From assembly GCA_027627225.1 (NCBI GenBank), contig JAPFQT010000155.1, positions 95,001 through 159,000 on the forward strand: 64,000 bases of DNA, in the 5' to 3' direction. Positions 38,301 through 50,300 of this stretch are shown one piece after another. The notes under the pieces are model-generated. The model saw only the letters and a list, made by a program, of their open reading frames with translations. It searched no databases and was not told the origin of the DNA. The DNA comes from Congeria kusceri. Its lineage: Eukaryota; Mollusca; Bivalvia; Myida; Dreissenidae. Positions within the stretch are counted from its first letter, which is position 1, and every line of letters begins with the position of its first letter. A program made the translations under genes and the position numbers.

Positions 38301-41300
38301 TCAGCTTCTTATTTTATCTATAAAAATATAGAGCGCTATTTTTAAAACTGTTTCTGGAATGTGTTGAACTCGCTAAAATGAATGGGCTACATGGAACGGC
38401 AAATATGTGAATGAGATTTATGAACGGGCGCATTGTATTAGTGCTATTTATAGAGCGTATCGCAATATATAAATGTAGGCTAAACAAAATCGTTATTGCG
38501 TTAGATAAATGAATATAGCATTATGTTTACGACATACAAATGCGTTCATAATTAGCCTCAGTTCTATAGTGTATGTCGAGGATATGTATATATTTTTATT
38601 TTAATCGCTTATGTTAACAATTCTGTGAATTTAATTCCCCAAAAGTTTTAATTCCACAAAAGTATGCAACAATTATGCACCTATCAATATTTTACCCCCG
38701 GGGGGGGGATCGGCGAGCTGACCCAGGGGAATTAGAAAATTTTTATTTTTGGGGGTCTAATTCCCCACCCTAGAGTCAAGCATATTTGTCTAAATTCCCT
38801 CAGTGGGAGATGCTATATATCTATCAAATGGATATACAATCCGACCAAGGTCTATTACCCCGGGATCCGGAATCATTCAGAATGTCAAATTTCCGCCTGT
38901 CGGGAATCGCTTTCAGTCTAAAGTCCCCTATATGCCCCCCCCCCCCTGCCCTGGGGGAAAACATTGATAGGTGCATTATTGGTAGACATTAAACCATTGT
39001 TGTAATTTCGGATCCCTTAAAATTAGAAAATGTGTCCAATTCTATTGGCACTCAATTTTCCGGCTGCATAATTATCGCAAGAAATCTAGGTCAAAAGTGA
39101 TCTTAGACAGCTACCCCGAAAAAAATCCCTACCTACCTACCCTATTTTGAGGGGCATGTAGCCTGAAACAAACATATTTTTTTACGCATAAGCACTAACA
39201 CTAATAAGGTAACATACCTTCGTTTGTATGCAGTAGCAACGGCTTCCCGCGTCATGATAATGGCGGCCCTGACTTTCGGTCTTCCTTCCCAGAATGCCAC
39301 AAACTCGGCTCGGTATGTTCCGTCATTGTTGTCGACCACTTCTGCAGAGGCTGCAGCCCCGATAGACGGCTCCACCAGCCAGGCTCGAACCTGGAGGAAA
39401 AAATCATTTGGAAATAATTTGGAAAATGAATTTGGAAACTGGATTTACAGCGATGTGGTAGGGAAATATGTTTATTGATGGTAATTAACTTTTCTACATT
39501 GCAATTTACAGTAGTTCAGCTTTATCAAATGAATTGACATGTGTATCGTTCTATTACAATAGAAATACAATGAAGTTTTTACTGAACACTGCATTCCGTT
39601 GTTATGTCATTTATCTCATGTGTCTATTTTCGACCTCAACCACTGTTCTTCGACATTCCGTCGTCAAGTCGCAATGAACAGATTCGAATAACACCATTAG
39701 CGCAACGTAACAAACCAAAATGTTGTTATAGTCTTACAATCTTTCGATGACAATTCTAAGTTTTCTTTCGATCTCTATAATAGAGGTCAAAACAAACTTA
39801 GAATTGTCATCGAAATATTTCTCCTTGCAGGGCACTTTCGAACTCAACCGCTGTTCGTCAACATTCTGTCATCAAGTCGCAATGAACAGATTCGAATAAC
39901 ACCACTAGCGCAAGGTAACACACCAAAATGCAAAATGTTATTATAGAGGTCGAAAGAAAACTTTGGATTGTCATCGAAATATTTCTCATTGCAGTGCTCG
40001 CATGGTCGTACTATATTTGGGAAATATTTCTCATTGCAGTGCTCGCATGGTAGTACTATATTTGGGAAATATTTCTCATTGCAGCTCGCATGGTAGTACT
40101 ATATTTGGGAAATATTTCTCATTGCAGTGCTCGCATGGTAGTACTATATTTGGGAAATATTTCTCATTGCAGTGCTCGCATGGTAGTACTATATTTGGGA
40201 AATATTTCTCATTGCAGTGCTCGCATGGTAGTACTATATTTGGGAAATATTTCTCATTGCAGTGCTCGCATGGTCGTATTATATTTGGGAAATATTTCTC
40301 ATTGCAGTGCTTGCATGGTCGTACTATATTTGGGAAATATTTTTCATTGCAGTGCTCGCATGGTAGTACTATATTTGGGAAATATTTCTCATTGCAGCTT
40401 GCATGGTCGTACTATATTTGGGAAATATTTCTCATTGCAGTGCTTGCATGGTAGTACTATATTTGGGAAATATTTCTCATTGCAGTGCTCGCATGGTAGT
40501 ACTATATTTGGGAAATATTTCTAATTGCAGTGATTGCATGGTAGTACTATATTTGGGAAATATTTCTCATTGCAGTGCTCGCATGGTAGTACTATATTTG
40601 GGAAATATTTCTCATTGCAGCTTGCATGGTAGTACTATATTTGGGAAATATTTCTCATTGCAGTGCTTGCATGGTAGTACTATATTTGGGAAATATTTCT
40701 CATTGCAGTGCTTGCATGGTAGTACTATATTTGGGAAATATTTCTCATTGCAGTGCTCGCATGGTAGTACTATATTTGGGAAATATTTCTCATTGCAGTG
40801 CTCGCATGGTAGTTCTATATTTGGCTGATTATCAAAAACATTGTACTAATAAAAAAGCATTCTTTAGGACCATATTTTTCACAAATCGTATGTTTCGCAT
40901 CTGTGAAAAATACGATTACATTCTTCACGTGTGTGAAAATTGAGATCTTATTTTTCACACATCACAGTTTTATTCTTCACAATTTCTGTGATCGTATCCA
41001 GTTTTTGATATGCAGTGACATCATATTCTTCTATGATCCTCACGCATACCCCGTTCTTGGCCAATTACATTCCTCAAACTTAAAAATGTGACAAATATGA
41101 TCCTATTATTCAAAGGTGTGCGAAGAATACAATTTGGGAAAATATGATCCTACACGCATATCGTGCACAAATCTTAACAATGGAAGTAGATATATTTCCA
41201 CATGTTGCAACGGGTTTAAACGATAGTTTTAGTACAAAGGCTATGTATAGAGCCCAATTCCTATGTTTAAGGGGAAATACGAGAACTCTTACATAGTACA

Positions 41301-44300
41301 AAAGTCAAGTGGAACAAATTACTAAGGCTGCCAGTTTGCGCATGAATACATGGACCAAAAGTTATGAAGCTGGGAACCACTAGACAAAAAGTAGTGCACA
41401 AAACAGACTTTTTTCTTATTGCTTACATATATACCTTTAAAATGATACCAAAACATATAATTTAAACTGTATTTTACAAATTATATGCATCCTGCACTCA
41501 ACCACATGTTCTTATTATCTAACTGACAGCATGTAACCCTGAGGATGTGACTTCCGTTTTGGGGTAATTAGACCTCAAATTATGTTTAACGTGATTGACT
41601 TTTGTGCCGGAGGTCGTTGGATCAAGCCCCGGCGGAGGTAATTTTTATGTAAAAAGGCGTGTCGTGGGAAAACCGAGCTTAATGCATGTGCGCAAAGTGT
41701 CGTCCTGGATGCTAATCCGGAACGGCATTTGCCGCTTTTGTGGTATTTTAATGTTTGCTTTTTAATAGGATACAATTTACTTCAGCGTGTTAGTCCATAA
41801 TATATAGGTATACTTTTATTCATTTCAATTGCCGTCTTTTTCCCATAAAATACGTTATGTGCAATAATTATGTTTCTGTGGCGGAAGTATAATTTCAATT
41901 CTTTAAATATAATGCACTTCTTTGGAATCTGTGTCCATTTTTGTTTTGGAAAATGTTCATTTGCCATTCTGTGAATATGTCCCTTTAAAAATTCATTTCA
42001 ATAAATAAAATAAAATATTTTTCCGACCTACCGACCCATCTCTAAAATTTCGTGTCGGTAAAGAGCAAACAAAAGATTTTTTAATTTACACCTAATCTAG
42101 ATGAATTTCAATGTATAATTATGCCATGGTGAAACAACATAAGTGGTGCGATTGAAGGAAATTTTAGCGAATAACCGAACTAATCTGACTTTAAAGGGAC
42201 TATGTCAACGAAAAAAGTGATCTCCTTCTGCAATTTTAATGTCATTATTTTAAAGAAATCAGCAATAAAAAGGAGTTTACAATAAGTAACGCATGAATAA
42301 TTTACTACATTATGAGCATTTTTATTAAAATCAAAAATGAAAAATACTTTAAAAAAGAAAATGCAGAGTGGGATTCGAAATCACGACGTCATAGTGGTAA
42401 GAACAAATGACTGTAGACGGCGCTGTAACCAACTGCCCTATTCACTTGTAAACATACACATGCATACTATGGTATAAGATATGCTCAAATCTGATGTCAA
42501 AGTGTAAACAAGAAAAGGGACAAACAAACACGATCTAAATTATATACTGCTTTTTCGTCTCAGAATGCATAAACTCTTTTTCCATTATATGTATATCGTT
42601 TTAACCTTTATTATATGCCTATAATAATATCAAATGTTCACATTTTTTACTGCAGTTGCTTCTTGGGGACCCTTTTCGTTGACATAGTCCTTTTAAAACT
42701 TTGTATCAACATTAGGCCATACAAATACAGTATTTTAACTGTTTAAATTGACCAGTTGCACGCTGTATTTTAAAAATATTTTGCTAAAAACACATAAAAC
42801 CCTTTCTTCAAAATTGTATTCGTTTTCCAACTCGATTTTTCACATTGGCAAAATTGTGTTGTTTTTTTGTTTGTTCAGGCATCCGAAAACCTACCAGCCG
42901 GACGACGCTAAACATATACTCGAATTGGTATAGCCTCAACGGTCCATTATCCAACTTTCAATGCAATCCCGCGGTCGCTCTCGATCAAAATCGATGATAA
43001 GATTTCACATTGAATTGAATAGGAAAATTAAGAACTGTGTACTTCAAACATTCATATTTTTGTTAATAATGTTAATATCAAAATTGCACAGGTTGCATTT
43101 GAATATATAATATCATCTCTAAACAATGGTATTTTTTTCGTTTTGATAACTTAACGTTTGAACCGTCGTTTGAAGGTTTTAATATTATTGATTTCATTTT
43201 GTTATACAGGATAAACACCGTGTGTCAGCTTCATTTATTAATTTGTAATTAATTGTTTACCTACTCTTTATGAGCGTTCCATGTTTGTGTTATGCGTCTT
43301 AAAAGTGAAACAAATAATATCGCATATAAAACTTATTAACAGTTATGTTTTTCGCGAAAAAAGTATTTCAGTACCTGCAACACTTTATAGTTAGTATGTA
43401 AACAAAAGGTGATAATAAGGCGATAATTAGGAAATAAACAGGACTACCTGTTTGTCTTACTAAGTATAATTACATGTATGCGGTTCACATCAAATCAAAT
43501 ATTACCGACATAATTATGATACTTAAATAGAAAATCTAAACCGGCGATTGTTACTGCTGGATTTTTGGAAATTTTTCACTGAAAGTTCATTTCGGCATAT
43601 TGTTACTTTTTACTCAGCTGCAAAAATAACTTTAGCTTGACTCTTCAGCTGTGGACCCGCCTATGGCATACATAATCCGATAAGATTTATGACCGTGTCA
43701 TAAAGATGGCTATCTGACCTCCCCCCATCCGTTATCAGGGACTACGTCAGAGGGATTACGTCGCATGATGATCATTTTCATAAAAACGCAATACTACATT
43801 AAATTTTAATTTGTTTGCTAATTATAATTAAGGTTACCGTAGTTTAGACGGGTATATTATATTTGTCTGAAATCAGTATGTATGTTAACATATTTATGCA
43901 TACAATTAGAGGGAAAGAAAAAACTTATTTATTTTTATAAAAGTAGCTTATTCAGAATTGATCCGGGATCATTGCAGAAAATAGAAATATACACTACTGA
44001 AAAACAAAACTGTAATGGTCCCGTTTTCGAAGTTTAAAAAAATTGTATCAGTTAATTGGTAAGAAATTGGAGTTTCCGACATAATTTGTCAAAATCCCGA
44101 GAAATCTTTAATAAAACCGAGATAAGCTGTTAAGTAAAAACTTTCCTATATTTTCTATATCGATTTTCTGCCTAAGGAAGTTTCTTCAATATGCGTCAGA
44201 ATGCACTTCCCGGCCTTGTAAAGTATTGCATTCAATTATTGATTTTTGATGATAAGGCTATAAAACTTATCGCTTCAAGCAATTGTCCGGTGATCTTCGG

Positions 44301-47300
44301 AAAATCGCCGAAAATATGGATCGATACTCGCTCGACCCTTCAAGCGCTCCACAGAGCAGACGCTTCGCTGATTAGTGCGATAAGGCTCGATACGATCATG
44401 GTACATAAAGTTGGATATACGGTTACTTCAAAACCACGCGATTACAAATATTGATCTAAGAAATTAAGAGGCTTTACAGTTTACGTATGCCTGTATGTTC
44501 AAATCCGTGCCCGATAACTGGTTGGATCAATATTCAGAATAAAATATGCACATTGAATGTAGACCGTAACTAAACATACGCTATTGGATTTATAAGTCGA
44601 AAAACACCGTTGACAGTGAACAAATATGTGTCATGCCCGTCAAACAAGATTTCCGAATGGCCACACGCATTGTGAATCAAATCTCGTCGTAAGGTCAATT
44701 GCATGATGTATTGTAACAATTAGAATATTTAAAAAATGTCATAATACTAAATGAGATTAAGATTATATCTAGGTTTGACTACAGTCTTGCTCACACTAGA
44801 ATCTGTATATTTCAAAACATTCTTACAATTAAAACGTAAGAGTAAAGACTTTTCTTGAACAGTTGTGGCGTGTCGTGGGAAAATTGGTCTTAATGAATGT
44901 GCGTAAAGTGTCGTCCCGGATTAGCCTGTGCGAATCCGGGACGGCACTTTCCGCTTTTATGGTATTTTCTGTTTCAAGGAAGTCTCTTCCAAACATTAAT
45001 TCACTGTAGGCGGAAAGTGCCGTCCCGGATTAGCCTGTGCGGACTGCACAAGCTAATCCGGGACGACACTTTACGCACATGCATTAAGCCCGGTTTTCCA
45101 ACGATGCGCCTCAGTTCTATTCTATACACGGTGTTAGTTTAAGCCCCGGTCACACTGTGACGATTTTAGCTACGATAGCCCACGATTGATCGTGGACGTG
45201 TTAATCGTGATGAGTCGGGATGAACAGTGTCCCGACTGCGTTGTCCTACGTATACATACGGTTGTTGTAGGACGAGAATACGAATATCAACGACACTTGT
45301 AGGTTTCCGCAGCCAGTTCACCACGGTTTACCAAGATATCATACGATCTGTTACGGTTATAATACGTTGGCGTCAGGTATACGCTACCGTAACAGACGAT
45401 CACATGCCATTGTTAACGTTTCTCCTGAGATTGTAGTAAGATTCTTCAAGGCGATGTGGACATCACGATGCATCGTGCATAATCGTTACACCAACGTTGT
45501 CCATCGTGTATATTCGTGAGTAGTCATGGTAGTTGTCGCTAAAGAGCCTACTGGAATCGTAACTGAACCGTAGGACAAGGGTAAAAATCCGTATCATATA
45601 CGTAGCAAAACGTACCATAACCTACTAAAGTCTCGTAATACATATGTCAAAAAATCGGTCACGATTAAACACGAAAGGCCACGAATGCCTCTACGATGGC
45701 TGTACGAACAAGCCAGACTGAGATACGATGGCACTAGGATTGTCCTACGTTTTGGAAAAATCGTGGCGGCGCTACAATAAGCCACGAATGTTTTGAACAT
45801 GTTTAAAACTGTCGTAGCGCTTCCCGATCGATAAGGATCCCCCAAAATTCTTCAAGATTCACACAGATGCTAGTACGTATGTGTTCACGATGTACCACGG
45901 TTCACCAAGATTTGTAAATCGCGGGCAATCTTAGCAAATATTGTGACACTGTGACCGGTCTTTAAACTTTACTTGCTATTCACTAACGGTAATTTTGACA
46001 TGATATACATAAAATTATTTATTAATGACATAAGGAAACTTGGTTCAGGGTATTTTTGGATACGCATTGGTAGCGGGTATTTTTGCATACGCATTGGTAC
46101 CGGGTATTTATGCAAACGCATTGGTGCCGGGTATTTTTGCATACGCATTGGTACCGGGTATTTTTGCATACGCATTGGTACCGGGTATTTTTGCATACGC
46201 ATTGGTACCGGGTATTTTGCATACGAATTGGTACCGGGTATTTTTGGCATACGCATTGGTACCGGGTATTTTTGCATACGCATTGGTACCGGGTATTTTT
46301 GCAAACGCATTGGTACCGGGTATTTTTGCAAACGCACATGTACGTTTCTTGAGTCTAAGTCTATTCTTTATTCTTAACTCTAAGAATGGATTGGTAAATA
46401 CGAGTCTAGACCTTGAAGTCCCGGTCCCCTTTTATCTCTGCCCATATTCATTCCCTAACATACATCTACGCGTACATATGTTTTCTTGAGGCACACTTTC
46501 AATGCATTTTCTTTCAAATTTGTTAATCGGGATTTCATTAAGTGCTTAATACTCACCACGTCACCTCCTCTCCGTCGTTTACGTCCGTGACGATCGAATA
46601 ACGTGATAGTCACGTGTACGTGGTCTCCAATGTTCACGTGACCGTTTCCATGGAGCGTGACCTTTGACATTGACGGGTCAGGAAGGTCAAGTAGATCTTT
46701 CACATCCTGGTCATTCAAATATCTTTCTTCCGGCCACGTGCCAAGTACTTCCGGTGCAACCGGGATATGTTTGCACGTGCTGTACACGACGTCAGGAGCA
46801 CGAGCTATTACACCTTCTGGTTTCTTGTACAGCGTCTTAAGATCAAATCTAAAAATACAAATATACTTAAATGTTTTCAACGTTTCAATTCACATTAAAA
46901 CCTAATTAAATAAAAAGTATATTAGTGAAGAAAAAAATCTTAAATTATCGATCAATTATCAATTACATACATTGTTGAGAGTTTTTGTGTTTGGAAAAAA
47001 AAATCTCTAACTCATAGATAACGCATATTATATAGAGTTCGAGAAAAACAGAGAAATATAGTGATTTGATGTTGCATCCAACGATAGTGAATCATCTTGA
47101 CAGAAAAGAAAAACATGTTGTATGCTAAGCAGGGTATTCTAATGTGTCTATAGACAAAGAACAACATTATCGTTGTTAAACTACCCAATAAACAACGCAA
47201 AAAGTGGTATCGATTCTGAGCAGAACATAGTAAATGTAGTTCTCATTACAATTGAAAAATATTTGTCAAATCATGTTAGAATCGAAACAATTTCGCATTA

Positions 47301-50300
47301 TCGTTGTTAATCGGCCAATAAACAACTCTTTGTCTTCTGATACGTGGCTATTAAACTACTCGGGCTAACTCCCTCGTGGTTTAAGTCCTACGCATCAGAA
47401 CTCCAACTCGTTGTTTATTGGCCGATAAACAACGATAAATAAAACATTATTTCTTAAATAATAATCCAAATTATCTAACACATCGATACATCTGGATTTG
47501 TTGGCTGTTCGAAGTCGTTGTATAGTATTAACATTTTATAATGCGTTTTTATTTTGAATAACGATTGTGCCTATTCCATCTTTAATTATTCACATGCTGG
47601 TTGTATTTAATAGGTCTATAGGTACTTTGACTTTGCATATAAATCCAAAGGCAACTGTCTATAATCAAATCTTGACAATCTTACTTAACACAATATTTAA
47701 TATAATCTATAAAATCATGTAGATGGTTTAGTGGTGGGGTGATATTTCGATGACAGACAAACGAACGAAGATCTAGAAACTTGATTCAGAATGTTCGTTA
47801 TCTGGAATGTACGAGTGAATAAAATAACAAGAGCTGTTTCAGGACAACGCGCTCGACTATTCAAACCGCTTTGTCAGAGTTATTGGCCTTTGTCAGTTCA
47901 AAAAAGGGCTAAAATGTTGGTCACAGTTATGGGCCTTAGTCAGTGACGTTACATATAAATGAACCCGAAGGCATGAGTGAAGTTTTAATTGAATATCTGT
48001 AGTAGATATAGAGATATAAAGTTGTTGCACGCAAGCTTTAACCTGGATTTTCTTAGTACAAAAGGGCGATTTTCTACGTACAAAAAGAAGCATAATTCTG
48101 CCAAATTGCAGGTCAAAGTTATGTGCCTTCGTCAGTGACCTCACACAATGACCCCGAAGACGTGTGTCAAGTTTCACTTGAATATCTGTAGCAGTTAAAG
48201 AGATACGCACTTATTGCACGTAAACCTTACCCAGGGCATTACGCCGACGCCGACGAACGGGTATTATAGCTCGAACTATTCGGTGAATAGTCGAGCTAAA
48301 AGCAGACATTTGTCATTATATGGAATACTTTACATGGCTTTAGTAATTCAAATTTATGTAATGAATAAATAGCTGCTAAATTATATATAAAATTCTAACG
48401 CGACAAGCGCAGTTTTCTATAGACAAAAAACACAATTTACATTTCTTAAATCTGCAATAATCAATAATCAATAGTTAAGCAGCTGTAAAATATGGTTTGC
48501 ATTGTACTGGCAGAATATGTAGTCAGATCAAGTTAGAATCGAATAATGTTCGTACTATCATTGTTTATCGGCTATTAACCAAGGATGAGTCGTTCTGATG
48601 CGCTAAAGCCTCCATTGTTTAATTCCTATGCAGCAGGACTCCAAGTCGTTGATTATTAGACGATAAACAACTCTAAATCGAACGTTTTTATATATATAAA
48701 TTCCACAATTCCCTTCGTTGTTACTTTGTTCAACTGATTTTCTAAGTTCGGTAAACAAAAATAATGCATTTCATAAAAAATGACCACCGTTTGAAAATTT
48801 AAAAAAATACAAAACAAAAAAATGTCAAGTAGTGGAGGGTATTAATCAATAGATTATATATCAGTTCAAAGTTAAAGGGAAGAGTGTTTCTATGTTTTAA
48901 TATCGACCGTGTTTATAATGAAAACATGAAAGCGAACCATATCGACGCGTATTGGCGAAGAAAAAGAAACAATGTATTTAAAACTCACAATAGATTGAAT
49001 AGTTTCTGTACACATGTAAATATGATTAGACTTTTCCTATGGCACGTAAAGGTTTAGTTTAAGGAATGTCTCCATGGGGTATCCCAATCAGTGTATTTGT
49101 TCATTATAGAATATCTTATCATTATGTGCAATCGTTTCACCAGCTGACTGAGCAATGGCTAACTTCACTGTTCGAATTGCAGCAGTGTATTGATTTCAGC
49201 TAATAATGGTCGCCATATTGTGTCCACACTGTGACCACAGAAGGGTGTCGATACACAGGGGTACAATACCCCAGATTTGGGAGGGGGGGCAGGGGTCAAA
49301 TAAAGAAGGATTAAACTAGGCCTTTAAGCCCATTTTACACGGTCTGTTTTTGCATTTGTGACGCGTCGTGAGAAAACCGGTCTTAATGCATATGCGTAAA
49401 GTCCGGACACTGTAGGCGGAAAGTGCCGTCCCGGATTAGCCTGTGCGGACTGCACAGGATAATCCGGGACGACACTTTACGCACATGCATTAAGTCCGGT
49501 TTTCCCACGACGCGCCTCAAATAGAAGATGTTCTATTTCGTCTGCCTTAGCAGATGAAAATGACCAATCAGTATTCATCTAGATGTAAACAAACCTTGAA
49601 GGTGACTGATTTATTATATGCTTTACAGTGAAATATCGACTTTGAATTTTATTGGTGAAATACAATTTTGTATTTTCACTGTTGGAACAGTGAAAATATA
49701 TGATTTTATATTTTCACTGCAGTGAAAATAGGCTATAAAAAAACAACATAAAACGGACTATTTCTCAATAGATAACATAGATTTACCAGAAATGTTTTAC
49801 CTCCCTTGGCAATTTTTTATACATGTACAGTATTTGCATACATGTTTTTACAGAAAACACATCATACTATTCAACAAAAATATAATTATACGACAACAAA
49901 TCACAGAATAGGACAGTTTTTTTTATTTCATGCTATGCGGTAAATGAGTGAAGAATATCAGTGAATGATAACCCGATCATTTCACTCTGGGTCGAGTGAA
50001 ATGATAATGTTTGATCATTTCACTCTTATTTATATGGAATTACTTTTAACTTTGTTTTTATGTTTATTTTCTTTTTAAAGTATTTGAATACCCTAATCGT
50101 CAGTGTAAACATGGGCCTTTTTAAACAACAGAAAATAAAATCCAATACAAATATAATTAAGCGACAACGACGCAGTAAGAGTGGCACTATTTTTCTACCA
50201 CAACAGTGATCGACAATTTTGGAATCATTATTACGTCGTATGTATGACGTCATAATACACAAAGCTGAGATGTGTTTATTGATAGATCTTTAACAAAACT

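Larger units (their letters stand above)
36499..39190. mobile_element. Interrupted inverted-repeat element filling NXPE intron 3
   Basis: Left sequence 36499-36545 plus 37045-37150 matches the reverse complement of 39000-39190. Landmarks are GCGTAAAAAATATGTTTG, TTTCAGG(T/C)TAC, CGG(C/G)GTAGCTGTCTAAGATC and TTTTGACCTAGATTTCTTG. The inverted ends are about 150 bp. The left end is split by the CAAGAGC element at 36549-37050, and the body holds at least three more short elements. Confidence 0.75.

Noticed and set aside
39963..40943. Long plus-strand frames (up to 163 codons) over the 45 bp satellite
   Set aside because: The unit length is a multiple of three, so frames stay open by arithmetic; three overlapping frames translate the same DNA.
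45969..46489. Frames of 89-149 codons on both strands over the 27 bp minisatellite
   Set aside because: Same reason: a 27 bp unit without stops on either strand.
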